Source: CAZDCD01 sp964503885 (GTDB taxonomy: Bacteria > Bacteroidota > Bacteroidia > Bacteroidales > UBA10428). Taken from it: a stretch of 64,000 nt of DNA. Every line of letters starts with the position of its first letter. Within the stretch, counting starts at the first letter, position 1. This document shows, one piece after another, positions 35,383 to 45,110 of this stretch. A model generated the notes under the pieces. It saw only the letters and a program-made list of their open reading frames with translations. It searched no databases and was not told the origin of the DNA. A program made the position numbers and the translations under genes. Location: contig CAZDCD010000002.1 of NCBI GenBank assembly GCA_964503885.1, positions 124,001 to 188,000 on the forward strand, written 5' to 3'.

Positions 35383-36543
35383 ATGGGTCAGATGAACCGG
35401 AAATTTTCATTGTTTTTCACATCACTAATCATCGTTGTGGGTTATTCACGGGTTTCGGCTCAGGAGATTCAGTCATCGGAAATACCTGTCATCCTTAATG
35501 ATTCTGTCCATATTCTTCATCACGACGATCTGAAAAAAGGAGAAAGGCTCTTTTACGGGCTGCTTCCCCTTGGAGAAAATGCCGCGTCATGTGTTTCGTG
35601 CCATAATATAAAGCCGGTAGATACCCTGAACTGGAATCCGTCGGCTTTCGATATTGCCAGGGTATATTATAAAAAAAACACCGATGATTTCAGAAGTTCT
35701 CTTCTCACTCCGTCAGGTAAAAAATTAACCGAAGTACATAAAGATTATGAACTGAGTGATGAACAGCTGATGTTTATGAAAGGTTTCCTCCAGGTCTTCT
35801 ATGAGTCGGGAGGTATAAAATCCAAGCCGGTGATCGACCGGCTTCTGGTATTCCTCGGGTTGATTGTGATTCTGATCGTTACTCTTGTGGATCTGCTCAT
35901 CACCAGGAAAATAAAAATACGGGCGATACACCTGGGTATTATTCTCTTTGTATTGTTTTTCATTACCAGGACCATTGTTGTTGAAGCTATTGCGCTGGGC
36001 AGGCAGCATAATTACCAGCCACAGCAGCCGGTGAAATTCTCTCACGTTGTGCATGCCGGCATAAACGGAACCGATTGCCTGTATTGTCATCATACTGCCG
36101 AATACAGTAAATCTGCCGGAATACCCTCGCTAAACGTATGCTGGAACTGCCATTCGATCGTCAGGGAAGGAACCAATTCGGGCAAGTTTGAAATAAATAA
36201 AATTGTGGAAGCTCATGAAGTGACAGGAAAACCGATTGAGTGGATTAGGATCCATAATCTTCCTGATCATGTGTTTTTCAGTCATGCCCAGCATGTGGGT
36301 GCAGGCAAGCTCGATTGTGCCGAATGCCATGGGCCTGTGAAAGAAATGAATGTTGTCTACGAGTACAGCGACCTTTCCATGGGATGGTGCCTCAACTGCC
36401 ACCGCAGCCGTAAAGTACAGTTTATGGAGAATGATTATTACCAGGTGTTCAAAGAATACCACGAAAAGATAAAATCGGGCGAAATGGATTCGGTACTCGT
36501 CGAACAGATCGGCGGAACAAATTGTCAACGATGTCATTATTAA
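35383..36543 (+). CDS. actA: Alternative complex III subunit ActA, multihaem cytochrome c
   Basis: 386 residues. ActA is the multihaem periplasmic electron carrier of alternative complex III, which oxidises quinol and reduces cytochrome c or a similar carrier. Six CXXCH sites are visible: CVSCH near the N-terminus, then CLYCH, CWNCH, CAECH, CLNCH and CQRCH. The described ActA is a pentahaem protein, so the first site belongs to an extra N-terminal module (KKGERLFYGLLPLGENAASC) set apart from the pentahaem part by two hydrophobic helices. It has a signal peptide and begins a six-gene operon. Confidence 0.92.
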   Translation: MGQMNRKFSLFFTSLIIVVGYSRVSAQEIQSSEIPVILNDSVHILHHDDLKKGERLFYGLLPLGENAASCVSCHNIKPVDTLNWNPSAFDIARVYYKKNTDDFRSSLLTPSGKKLTEVHKDYELSDEQLMFMKGFLQVFYESGGIKSKPVIDRLLVFLGLIVILIVTLVDLLITRKIKIRAIHLGIILFVLFFITRTIVVEAIALGRQHNYQPQQPVKFSHVVHAGINGTDCLYCHHTAEYSKSAGIPSLNVCWNCHSIVREGTNSGKFEINKIVEAHEVTGKPIEWIRIHNLPDHVFFSHAQHVGAGKLDCAECHGPVKEMNVVYEYSDLSMGWCLNCHRSRKVQFMENDYYQVFKEYHEKIKSGEMDSVLVEQIGGTNCQRCHY

Positions 36544-36565
36544 TTCAATATATTAATCCCTGGGG

Positions 36566-39541
36566 ATGAAAAAGAGGTATTACGGAAGTATTGAGGAATA
36601 TGAAGGCATCAGGCAGGAAACGGAAGATGATGGCTCCGGATTGGATTTACTAGATCTGCTGGATGAAAAAACCATGAAGGCGAATGCTTCGAGGAGGGAC
36701 TTTTTAAAGTTGTTCGGCTTCAGCATAGCTTCCGCCGCCGTGGCTGCCAGCTGTGAACAGCCGGTAAGAAAGGCCATACCCTACTTGATTAAACCGGAAA
36801 CCGTTACACCCGGAAAAGCGGATTATTATGCCTCCACCTTTTTCGACGGCAATGACTACTGCAGTGTTCTTGTAAAAGTTAGGGACGGACGTCCGATAAA
36901 GATCGAGGGAAACGAACTTTCCTCCGTTACAATGGGCAGAACAAATGCACGCACCCAGGCTTCGGTATTGAGCCTTTACGACACATCGCGATACCAGCGT
37001 CCGGTGATAAACGGCATTAAGGCCGAATGGGATCAGACCGATAGTGAGATCACCCGCAAATTAAAGGATCTGGCATCAGGGAATAAAGCCATTGTACTGC
37101 TCACCTCAACCATTATCAGTCCGTCCACACGCGAAGTGATCCGTGAATTTGTTCGAAGATATCCTTCTGCAAGGCATGCACAGTATGATGCAGTATCCTA
37201 TTCGGGTATGATTCTGGCCAATGAGATTTCCTTCGGAAAGAGAATTATTCCCTCATATGATTTTGCAAATGCAAACCTGATCGTTAGTTTCGGAGCAGAT
37301 TTTCTGGGGAACTGGCTCTCTCCGGTAGAGTTTACAAGACAATATGTGACAAACCGGAAACTCGATGAAGGGCAACAATTTCTTTCAAAGCATATACATT
37401 TTGAGGGAGGCATGTCATTAACCGGCAGCAATGCCGATCAGAGAATAGTCATAAGACCTTCACAGGAGAAGGGCATCCTGGCAAATCTTTTTGCTGCTAT
37501 TCTTGAGAAAAAAACTGGACAAGTCATCCGTTGCCTTCCTTGTGAACCGGATATAACTGCATTGACCGAAGAGCTCTTAAATAACAAGGGCAGATCGTTG
37601 GTCGTTACGGGTTCAAACAATACCGGATGCCAGGTACTGGTAAATACTGTAAATTATTTACTTGGAAATTATGGGCATACTATCGACCTTAACGTTCCCA
37701 TTTATAGTAAACAGGGTATCGACAGTGAAATGGCCGACCTTGTCGGATCCATGAATAGGGGTGAAATCGGGGCGCTCATATGCTATAACGTGAATCCGGC
37801 CTATGATTATCCCGAGGCGGAAAAATTCACTGAAGGTTTGAAAAAATGCGAACTTACTGTTTCCCTTGCAAATCTGAAAGATGAAACAGCCGAGCTTGCT
37901 TCTTATATTTGTCCCGATCATTATTACCTTGAATCATGGAATGATTCTGAAATCAAAAAAGGTGTTTACAGCCTGACACAACCTGCCATACATCCGATAT
38001 TCGATACCCGCTCAGCCCAGGAAACACTACTCAGATGGTCGGGCATCGAAACTTCTTATCCCGATTTTATTAAAAGCCACTGGAAAAAGCACATCTACCC
38101 GCTGGCTGGCGGAGCAGTCTCATTTTATGACTTCTGGACCGGGAGCCTTCGTGATGGTGTTTTTGAGGGATTAACTTTCAGGAGTAATCGTGTTTCGTTA
38201 AATCTGGATGCAGCTAAAAAAGTCGCCGTTGAAACAGAAGCGGCTCCTCAGAATTCTTATGAACTGGTACTCTATGAAAACATCAGTATGGGTAACGGAA
38301 AGCAGGCAAATAATCCCTGGCTTCAGGAACTGCCCGATCCGCTGACCAGGATTTGCTGGGATAATTATGCCATGATCTCCCCGCGGCTTGCCCGGGAAAA
38401 AAACCTGGAGACAGGCAGCCTGATTGTGTTAAATGGTGATATGGCAATACCTGTTATGGTACAACCGGGCCAGGAATACAGAACCATTTCGGTTGCGCTA
38501 GGTTATGGGCGAACCCAGGCCGGACTGGTTGCCGATAACATAGGGATCAATGCGTATAAACTGGCAACTATTTCAGGCAACCAGCGGCATTATAGCATAG
38601 AAAACGTGACGGTGGATATTAAACCCGGCAACTACCTGCTTGCCATGGTCCAGACGCACCATTCCATGGAGGGCAGGGCGATCGTAAGGGAAACCACTTT
38701 TGATGAATATGTCAGGAACCCGGCTTCGGGCAACGAATTGCATGAAGAAATTGAAAAGGAACATACTACGCTCTACCGGCAGCTGCAATTCAAAGGCCAT
38801 CACTGGGGTATGGCCGTTGACCTCAATTCATGCACGGGCTGCAGTGCGTGCGTAATTGCATGCTCATCTGAAAATAATGTTCCTGTCGTGGGCAAGCGTG
38901 AAGTAAGCAGGGTGCATGAGATGCACTGGATACGTATTGACAGGTATTATTCGGGTGATCCCGAAAATCCCGAGGTGATCAGGCAACCGGTGATGTGCCA
39001 ACATTGCGATAATGCCCCCTGCGAAAATGTTTGTCCTGTTGCAGCTACAAATCATAGTGATGAAGGACTTAACCAGATGATATATAACCGGTGTATCGGA
39101 ACCAGGTATTGCAACAACAACTGTCCGTACAAAGTCAGGAGATTTAATTTCTGGGATTATACCATGGCCGATGCGATTCCTTTCAATACGAAAGATCCTG
39201 AGGGCATGACCCTTGACCTGAAACGGATGGTGCTGAATCCCGATGTTACGGTCAGGGCCAAGGGTGTTATCGAAAAATGTTCGATGTGTGTGCAACGGAT
39301 CCAGGAAAAGAAGCTCGATGCCAAGCTCGGGAACAGGCCAATAAAGGACGGCGAGATCGTGCCGGCCTGCGCACAGGCTTGTCCCGCCGATGCCATAGTA
39401 TTTGGCGACCTGAATAACCCTGACAGCAAGATCTCAAAACTTTTCGGGGATAAAAGGAATTATCACCTGCTTGAAGAATTGCATACATTACCTTCGGTAG
39501 GTTATCTTACAAAAGTGAGAAATAAAAAGGCAGAAACCTGA
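36566..39541 (+). CDS. actB: Alternative complex III subunit ActB, iron-sulfur protein
   Basis: 991 residues. ActB combines a molybdopterin-oxidoreductase-like B1 half, which in this family lacks the cofactor, with a ferredoxin-like B2 half. The N-terminus has the Tat-variant motif ASRRDFLKLFGFSIASAAV followed by a cysteine. Four cysteine clusters for Fe-S centres lie at the C-terminal end: CTGCSACVIAC, CQHCDNAPCENVCPVAA, CIGTRYCNNNCPYKVRRF and CSMCVQRI with CAQACPADAIVFGD. It passes electrons from the quinol site to the haem subunits. Confidence 0.95.
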   Translation: MKKRYYGSIEEYEGIRQETEDDGSGLDLLDLLDEKTMKANASRRDFLKLFGFSIASAAVAASCEQPVRKAIPYLIKPETVTPGKADYYASTFFDGNDYCSVLVKVRDGRPIKIEGNELSSVTMGRTNARTQASVLSLYDTSRYQRPVINGIKAEWDQTDSEITRKLKDLASGNKAIVLLTSTIISPSTREVIREFVRRYPSARHAQYDAVSYSGMILANEISFGKRIIPSYDFANANLIVSFGADFLGNWLSPVEFTRQYVTNRKLDEGQQFLSKHIHFEGGMSLTGSNADQRIVIRPSQEKGILANLFAAILEKKTGQVIRCLPCEPDITALTEELLNNKGRSLVVTGSNNTGCQVLVNTVNYLLGNYGHTIDLNVPIYSKQGIDSEMADLVGSMNRGEIGALICYNVNPAYDYPEAEKFTEGLKKCELTVSLANLKDETAELASYICPDHYYLESWNDSEIKKGVYSLTQPAIHPIFDTRSAQETLLRWSGIETSYPDFIKSHWKKHIYPLAGGAVSFYDFWTGSLRDGVFEGLTFRSNRVSLNLDAAKKVAVETEAAPQNSYELVLYENISMGNGKQANNPWLQELPDPLTRICWDNYAMISPRLAREKNLETGSLIVLNGDMAIPVMVQPGQEYRTISVALGYGRTQAGLVADNIGINAYKLATISGNQRHYSIENVTVDIKPGNYLLAMVQTHHSMEGRAIVRETTFDEYVRNPASGNELHEEIEKEHTTLYRQLQFKGHHWGMAVDLNSCTGCSACVIACSSENNVPVVGKREVSRVHEMHWIRIDRYYSGDPENPEVIRQPVMCQHCDNAPCENVCPVAATNHSDEGLNQMIYNRCIGTRYCNNNCPYKVRRFNFWDYTMADAIPFNTKDPEGMTLDLKRMVLNPDVTVRAKGVIEKCSMCVQRIQEKKLDAKLGNRPIKDGEIVPACAQACPADAIVFGDLNNPDSKISKLFGDKRNYHLLEELHTLPSVGYLTKVRNKKAET

Positions 39542-39585
39542 AGCCGGAATGCCATGAGGAATACACACTCTTAAACATAAGATAC

Positions 39586-40941
39586 ATGCACGAATCTCAG
39601 GTTCGGGAACCACTAATTAAAGGTAAGAAAACCTATGCCTCGGTCACGAAGGATATCTCGGCACCTATGGCCGGGAAGCCAGGAAAATATTGGTATATGG
39701 GAATGACAATGTCTTCTTTGGCTATGGTAACCGGAACTGTCGCCATAGTTATTACCATTTGGTGGGGCATCGGGACCTGGGGACTGAACCGGACGATAGG
39801 ATGGGGATGGGGAATAACCAATTTCGTCTGGTGGGTCGGTATTGGCCATGCCGGCACATTTATATCTGCCATACTGCTTCTTTTCAGGCAAAAATGGAGG
39901 ACCAGCATCAACCGTTCGGCTGAAGCCATGACGCTGATCGCCATTGCCTGCGCAGGTTTTTTCCCGCTCATTCATATGGGAAGGTTGCTGCTGGGATTTT
40001 TCATTTTCCCATACCCGAATACACGGGGTGTATGGGTGAATTTTAATTCTCCGTTACTCTGGGATGTCTTTGCCATTACTACTTACTTTCTTGTATCGCT
40101 ACTTTTCTGGTATGTGGGCCTGATTCCTGATATCGGCAGCATTCGTGACAGGACAAAGGCAAAAATCAAAAAGTTTATTTACGGACTGCTAAGTTTCGGA
40201 TGGACTGGTTCTGCAAGACACTGGTCGAGACACGAGTCGGTGAGCCTGATCCTGGCTGGACTGGCCGCACCACTGGTCTTATCGGTGCACAGTATTGTGA
40301 GCATGGACTTTGCCACATCCATTGTGCCGGGTTGGCATACTACTATTTTTCCACCATATTTCGTATCCGGCGCCATATTTTCGGGTTTTGCCATGGTGCT
40401 TACCTTGCTGATTGTGGCACGCAAGGCGCTGAACCTGGAAGATTATATTACCGTCGGGCACGTTGAATCAATGAATAAGATCATTATTGCTACAGGATCG
40501 ATTGTAGGTCTGGCATACCTTACCGAACTTTTTATGGCATGGTATTCGGGCGTGCAGTATGAACAATATGCATTTCTGAACAGGGCAACGGGTCCATACT
40601 GGTGGGCATATGTAATTATGATGACCTGCAATGTGATCACACCGCAGCTATTCTGGTTTAAAAAGTTAAGAAGAAACCTGGTGTTTACCTTTATTGTATC
40701 CATATTCATCAATATCGGAATGTGGTTCGAGAGGTTTGTGATAGTGGTTACATCCCTGCACCGCGATTATCTCCCTTCAAGCTGGAGCATGTATAGACCC
40801 ACGATTGTTGAAATTAGTCTGTTTATAGGTACTCTGGGTATATTCTTTACGCTGTTTCTTTTATTCATCAGGGTATTTCCGGTAATAGCCATAGCCGAGG
40901 TAAAAAGTGTGTTAAAAAGTTCTGGAGAGAAAAATCAGTGA
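39586..40941 (+). CDS. actC: Alternative complex III subunit ActC, NrfD-like membrane protein
   Basis: 451 residues with about ten transmembrane helices. ActC is the NrfD/PsrC-like quinol-binding subunit. Typical are WGLNRTIGWGWGITNFVWW, VGIGHAGTFISAILLLF, FFPLIHMGRLLLGFFIFPYP and SVHSIVSMDFATSIVPGWH. It ends 2 bases before the actD ATG. Confidence 0.95.
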   Translation: MHESQVREPLIKGKKTYASVTKDISAPMAGKPGKYWYMGMTMSSLAMVTGTVAIVITIWWGIGTWGLNRTIGWGWGITNFVWWVGIGHAGTFISAILLLFRQKWRTSINRSAEAMTLIAIACAGFFPLIHMGRLLLGFFIFPYPNTRGVWVNFNSPLLWDVFAITTYFLVSLLFWYVGLIPDIGSIRDRTKAKIKKFIYGLLSFGWTGSARHWSRHESVSLILAGLAAPLVLSVHSIVSMDFATSIVPGWHTTIFPPYFVSGAIFSGFAMVLTLLIVARKALNLEDYITVGHVESMNKIIIATGSIVGLAYLTELFMAWYSGVQYEQYAFLNRATGPYWWAYVIMMTCNVITPQLFWFKKLRRNLVFTFIVSIFINIGMWFERFVIVVTSLHRDYLPSSWSMYRPTIVEISLFIGTLGIFFTLFLLFIRVFPVIAIAEVKSVLKSSGEKNQ

Positions 40942-40943
40942 GC

Positions 40944-41480
40944 ATGAAGAAAACGGGTATTTATATTTCTGCCAGTTATTCCGATGAGGAGAATCTCCTC
41001 AGGGGATTGAACAGGTTGAAAGAAAAGAAAATGAAAATTGTGGATGTATTCACTCCTTTCCCGGTTCACGGTCTGGATAAGCTAATGGGTTACCGCAGAT
41101 CGTGGCTGCCAAGGGTCGGATTCATCGGTGGTGCAATAGGCGCCGCCTGCGGATTCGGCTTTCAGGCATGGGTTTTTACCAGGGCTTACCCATTGGTATT
41201 TGGAGGGAAGCCATACCTGGCAATTCCTTCATTCATTCCGGTAACTTTCGAATGCACGGTTCTCTTTGCCGCTTTTGCCATGGTCTTTGCCTTTTTAATC
41301 CGTTCGGGTCTCGGTCCCGGCGCAAAAAACAGGATTCTGGACGAAAGGATCACCGACGACAGGTTTGTGGTATTGATTGATGAAGGCGGTGAACAGGAAA
41401 AGAACCACGACAACCTGAAAAAGATACTCGGAGAGACCGGCGGTGAAATTTTGGAAACGATTTCTGTGTCAAAGAAATGA
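40944..41480 (+). CDS. actD: Alternative complex III subunit ActD (DUF3341)
   Basis: 178 residues from ATG 40944; a GTG at 40938 overlaps the actC stop. DUF3341 proteins are the ActD subunit: two transmembrane helices (VGFIGGAIGAACGFGFQAWV and VTFECTVLFAAFAMVFAFL) with soluble ends. The DVFTPFPVHGLDKLMGYRRS stretch, here shortened in quotation to its first residues DVFTPFPVHGLD, is a hallmark. It lies 6 bases before actF. Confidence 0.94.
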   Translation: MKKTGIYISASYSDEENLLRGLNRLKEKKMKIVDVFTPFPVHGLDKLMGYRRSWLPRVGFIGGAIGAACGFGFQAWVFTRAYPLVFGGKPYLAIPSFIPVTFECTVLFAAFAMVFAFLIRSGLGPGAKNRILDERITDDRFVVLIDEGGEQEKNHDNLKKILGETGGEILETISVSKK

Positions 41481-41486
41481 TAAACT

Positions 41487-42656
41487 ATGGAAAAACGATT
41501 TGTTTTTACAACTAAGTTCCGGATTACAGTTATCATTTTTATGCTCATCGGTGTGGCTTCGCTTGTGGCTATTCTAATAGACAGTGGCCCGGGCAAGCTG
41601 CTTTGGTCAAGAATTCTGTTGAACAACTACTTTTTTCTGGCCATAGCACTTTCAGGCGTTTTTTTTATTGTTGTGCATGCACTGGGTGAGTCGGGATGGC
41701 AGACAAGCATTCAGCGGATTCCGGAAGCCATGGGCACCTTTATTCCGGTGGCCGGATTTTTAATGCTTATTATGATCGTGTTCGGAAGTCATGATCTTTA
41801 CCAATGGACACATAAAGGACATCTCGATGCTGTACTCGAAGCAAAAAAAAATTATTTGAACATGCCGTTTTTTATCGTGAGGTTCGCCATTTATTTTGCC
41901 GGATGGATCATTCTGAGCAATCTGATGAGAAGGCAATCCCTCCTTCAGGATACCGACCCCGATCTGATCCATTACAAAAAACACAGGATCTTTTCAGGAT
42001 TGTTCATCGTATTTTTTGCGGTAACTGTTTCCACGTCGAGCTGGGACTGGCTGATGTCAATAGATGCGCACTGGTACAGTACCCTGTATGGATGGTATGT
42101 CTTTTCCGGACTGCTTGTAAGCGGTGTGGCCATGATCATACTCCTGGTGCTGATCCTGAAAGCCTCAGGTTATATGAAACATGTCAATAAAGAACATTTG
42201 CATGACCTGGGTAAATATCTCTTTGCGTTCAGTATCCTCTGGGCATACCTGTGGTTTTCACAGTACGCTCTGATCTGGTACGGGAACCTTCCGGAAGAAA
42301 CTGTATATTATGTGCAGCGGCTGAGCGGGTATAAGTACCTTTTTTTCCTGAATTTTATTATAAATTTCGGTGCTCCTTTTCTTATTCTCATGACGAGAAA
42401 TTCAAAGCGGACACCATGGATAATGGCTATTGCGGCAATCGTTGTTCTTGCCGGGCACTGGATTGACTATTACCTGGCCATAATGCCCGGAATAATGCAT
42501 GCAAAACCGGCCATAACTATTTCTGATGCCGGACTGACCCTGGGATACCTGGGGATATTCCTCTATTTTACGTTCAGTGCACTTGCAAAAGCAAACCTGG
42601 TACCTGCAAACCATCCTTTCTTCAAAGAAAGCCTGGAGTACCATACAAACTATTGA
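41487..42656 (+). CDS. actF: Alternative complex III subunit ActF, NrfD-like membrane protein
   Basis: 389 residues, about ten helices. ActF is the second NrfD-like membrane subunit, structurally paired with ActC. Signatures include SSWDWLMSIDAHWYSTLYGW, LWAYLWFSQYALIWYGNLP and GHWIDYYLAIMPG. In the usual operon order this gene follows actE; here it precedes it. Confidence 0.92.
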   Translation: MEKRFVFTTKFRITVIIFMLIGVASLVAILIDSGPGKLLWSRILLNNYFFLAIALSGVFFIVVHALGESGWQTSIQRIPEAMGTFIPVAGFLMLIMIVFGSHDLYQWTHKGHLDAVLEAKKNYLNMPFFIVRFAIYFAGWIILSNLMRRQSLLQDTDPDLIHYKKHRIFSGLFIVFFAVTVSTSSWDWLMSIDAHWYSTLYGWYVFSGLLVSGVAMIILLVLILKASGYMKHVNKEHLHDLGKYLFAFSILWAYLWFSQYALIWYGNLPEETVYYVQRLSGYKYLFFLNFIINFGAPFLILMTRNSKRTPWIMAIAAIVVLAGHWIDYYLAIMPGIMHAKPAITISDAGLTLGYLGIFLYFTFSALAKANLVPANHPFFKESLEYHTNY

Positions 42657-42667
42657 ATTGTTCGAAA

Positions 42668-43237
42668 ATGAATGGATTTACAAAATATACTGTTGTTACC
42701 TGTATGATATTCATGTTCATGATGGCACTGACATCATGCAACCATGGCCGTAACCACCCGGGATATGCCTACTTTCCGGATATGGCTTACTCCAGGGCTT
42801 ATGAGACCTACACAGAAAATCCTGTATTTAAAGATGGGAAAACACTCCAGACTCCGGTGGAAGGAACCATTCCCAGGGGTTTTGTACCCTTTCCCTACGA
42901 AAAGACCGACGAAGATATGGTACGGGCGGGAAAAGAGCTGGTCAATCCGTTTGATTATTCGCCGGAAAATTTGGAACGTGGGAAGGTAGTTTTTCAGAAA
43001 TATTGCCTTCAGTGCCACGGAGAGAAAGGCGACGGAAAGGGGCATTTGTATACCAGCGGACGCTTTCCCTATCCTCCGGCTTCACTGATTGCTGAAAAAA
43101 TGAGGAAAAAGCCGGATGGGGAAATTTATCATCAGGTAACCCTTGGATGGGGCATCATGGGAGCACAGGGACCACTTTTAAGGCCCCAGGACAGGTGGAA
43201 GGTAATTTTGTATATCCGCAAGGAGCTCCAAAAATAA
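42668..43237 (+). CDS. actE: Alternative complex III subunit ActE, monohaem cytochrome c
   Basis: About 189 residues from ATG 42668 (a TTG at 42653 overlaps the actF stop). Lipoprotein signal with lipobox MMALTSCNH, then the ActE N-terminal phrase DMAYSRAYETYTENP, and a class I cytochrome domain with the haem site YCLQCHGEKGDGKGH and a likely axial Met in GWGIMGAQGPLL. It is the electron exit of the complex in described members. No cytochrome oxidase subunit genes follow. Confidence 0.94.
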   Translation: MNGFTKYTVVTCMIFMFMMALTSCNHGRNHPGYAYFPDMAYSRAYETYTENPVFKDGKTLQTPVEGTIPRGFVPFPYEKTDEDMVRAGKELVNPFDYSPENLERGKVVFQKYCLQCHGEKGDGKGHLYTSGRFPYPPASLIAEKMRKKPDGEIYHQVTLGWGIMGAQGPLLRPQDRWKVILYIRKELQK

Positions 43238-43326
43238 AAGTACTTTTTACTTTTATAATTAATTACATCCTTCATCGTATAAAACCGGTAAAGATCATTA
43301 TTATCCCATACAGGTATATCCGGATA

Positions 43327-44136
43327 TTGAGTCTTGATATACTTGCAGGCGCTTTGTCAGGAACATTTTATGCCGCAAGGATATTCCATGCTCATTTGCC
43401 GGTCGTTTACTGGATTGTCCTCCCCAGCACCATATGGATCATTTACCTCCTTGATCATATCCTTGATGGTATAAAGTACAACGGCATAATTAAAAATGAG
43501 AAATATGCATTTTATTCAAAGCATAAGAAGGCTTTGCTTTTATTACTGTCCTTTTTAAGCGCCATAACATTCTTTCAGCTGTATTTTCTTATCGGAACAC
43601 CTTTACTTTGGCTGGGACTTTCATTACTACCGCTGCTTATCTTGTATTTCTTCCTGCATCATTTCATACCGCAAAAAAACAAGTATTTTCTACATAAAGA
43701 ATTAATTATCAGTATTGTATATACAACAGGCATCTTTGGCGGCCCATTGATTTACAGCAGAAACCTGAACGGCTGGTACCTTATCATTGCAGCCAGCTAC
43801 TTCCTGCTGGTGCTGACCAATGTTTTCGTATACTCGTATTTTGAATTTTCCATTGATAAAGAATTGGGAGTGCGTTCATTTGCAACAGGATACGGACCGG
43901 AAAGCGCCAGACAGGCAACACGCATTCTTTCGTTGTTCTCAGCCATTTTAGCAATTGTCCTTGTCATCAGCTCTCCTTTTCTGACAGTTGGAACTGTTCA
44001 TTTTGGCATAACACTGATGCTGGCATCGATTCCCGTTTTCCCGGAGAAATTCAGGAGAAACGGATTTTATGGAATATTGGCCGATGGGGTATTTATATTA
44101 CCGGGTATTGTGGTATGGCTGCAAGGGCTATTCTGA
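43327..44136 (+). CDS. UbiA-superfamily-like membrane protein
   Basis: About 269 residues if begun at TTG 43327, directly before the first helix; an in-frame ATG at 43147 exists but lies 91 bases inside actE. There are about eight transmembrane helices. Two polar motifs recall UbiA prenyltransferases: YLLDHILDGIK (a DxxxD) and FSIDKELGVRSFATGYG after a later helix, close to the second UbiA motif. Quinone or haem-A-type prenylation would suit the respiratory neighbours, but the motifs are incomplete and the substrate cannot be assigned. Confidence 0.6.
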   Translation: MSLDILAGALSGTFYAARIFHAHLPVVYWIVLPSTIWIIYLLDHILDGIKYNGIIKNEKYAFYSKHKKALLLLLSFLSAITFFQLYFLIGTPLLWLGLSLLPLLILYFFLHHFIPQKNKYFLHKELIISIVYTTGIFGGPLIYSRNLNGWYLIIAASYFLLVLTNVFVYSYFEFSIDKELGVRSFATGYGPESARQATRILSLFSAILAIVLVISSPFLTVGTVHFGITLMLASIPVFPEKFRRNGFYGILADGVFILPGIVVWLQGLF

Positions 44137-44234
44137 AAATCACATGATTAGGCGTTTTCGCTTTCAACATTGACATTTTGTCATATTTGGCATCCGGATG
44201 TGTAAGTGTTATGTGCTTTTGACCGGGATATTTA

Positions 44235-44242
44235 TAATTTTG
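44235..44242 (+). promoter_or_regulatory. Candidate -7 element for the rhomboid gene
   Basis: TAATTTTG matches TAnnTTTG exactly, 37 bases before ATG 44280. A TTTG at 44218-44221 is too close for the usual -33 spacing. Confidence 0.45.
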
Positions 44243-44279
44243 CGGAGCAGGTTGTATTTTTATGACGCAATAGTAAGAG

Positions 44280-44972
44280 ATGATACCCTTAAAAGATACC
44301 ATACCATCGAAACGAGTACCTGTTGTTAACTGGCTGATAATTTTAGCAAACATTGTAGTATTCATTTTTGAGCTTACCCTGAATCATCAGCAACTTGAGG
44401 TGTTTTTTTATAAATACGGACTCGTACCAGCCACTGTGATTGCCGAGCTTGCAGGTAAAAATAGCGAACCAGGAATACATACCTTTACCCCGTTTTTTAC
44501 CAACATGTTTATTCACGGCGGTTTCTGGCATATTCTGGGAAATATGTGGATGTTGTATATTTTTGGTGATAATGTGGAAGACCAGATGGGCAGCATCAGG
44601 TACCTGTTCTTCTATCTGATTGTGGGTATACTGGCCAGTGCAACCCATTTTATTCTTTTTGCCGATTCCGGAATGCCTGCAATCGGAGCTTCCGGAGCCA
44701 TAGCAGGGGTTATGGCTGCTTACATGTTTCTTTTTCCTTCCAGCAGGATCATTACGCTTATTCCCATATTTTTTATTTTGCCCCTGTTTATTCCCATTCC
44801 GGCCTACATTTTTATTGGTATTTGGTTTTTTATACAACTGTTTATCGGAACGCTTCACCTGGTGTCGCACGGAGCTGCAACAGGTATAGCTTTCTGGGCG
44901 CATATCGGAGGTTTCCTGTCTGGAATGTTCCTGTATAAATACTTTCTGGCAGAGAAATTAAAATTGCGATAG
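44280..44972 (+). CDS. Rhomboid family intramembrane serine protease
   Basis: 230 residues, six to seven helices. Rhomboids cleave substrates within the membrane using a Ser-His dyad. The serine is in AIGASGAIAGVMAAYM, the histidine in FWAHIGGFLSGMFLY, and the HGGFWHILGNMWMLYIFGDN region supplies the conserved His and Asn. The N-terminus MIPLKDTIPSKRVPVVN is common to the family. The substrate is unknown. Confidence 0.93.
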   Translation: MIPLKDTIPSKRVPVVNWLIILANIVVFIFELTLNHQQLEVFFYKYGLVPATVIAELAGKNSEPGIHTFTPFFTNMFIHGGFWHILGNMWMLYIFGDNVEDQMGSIRYLFFYLIVGILASATHFILFADSGMPAIGASGAIAGVMAAYMFLFPSSRIITLIPIFFILPLFIPIPAYIFIGIWFFIQLFIGTLHLVSHGAATGIAFWAHIGGFLSGMFLYKYFLAEKLKLR

Positions 44973-45110
44973 GACCAGATATATAATCGTTTCTTATCTG
45001 AAATGTTAAAAAGTGATTAAAAAATTCCCCGGTTTACCCGAATGGATCAGAAATTGTATGAGCGTACTATCTGAATTTATGATTGAATAAATCGAAAACA
45101 TAAGACGATT

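Noticed and set aside
39613..39975. Several overlapping antisense frames over actC
   Set aside because: Two different frames are open at once over a hydrophobic gene, a common artefact of membrane-protein codon use.
44137..44279. Palindrome CATCCGGATG before the rhomboid gene as an operator
   Set aside because: Ten bases of self-complementarity is weak, and it lies well upstream of the promoter element.
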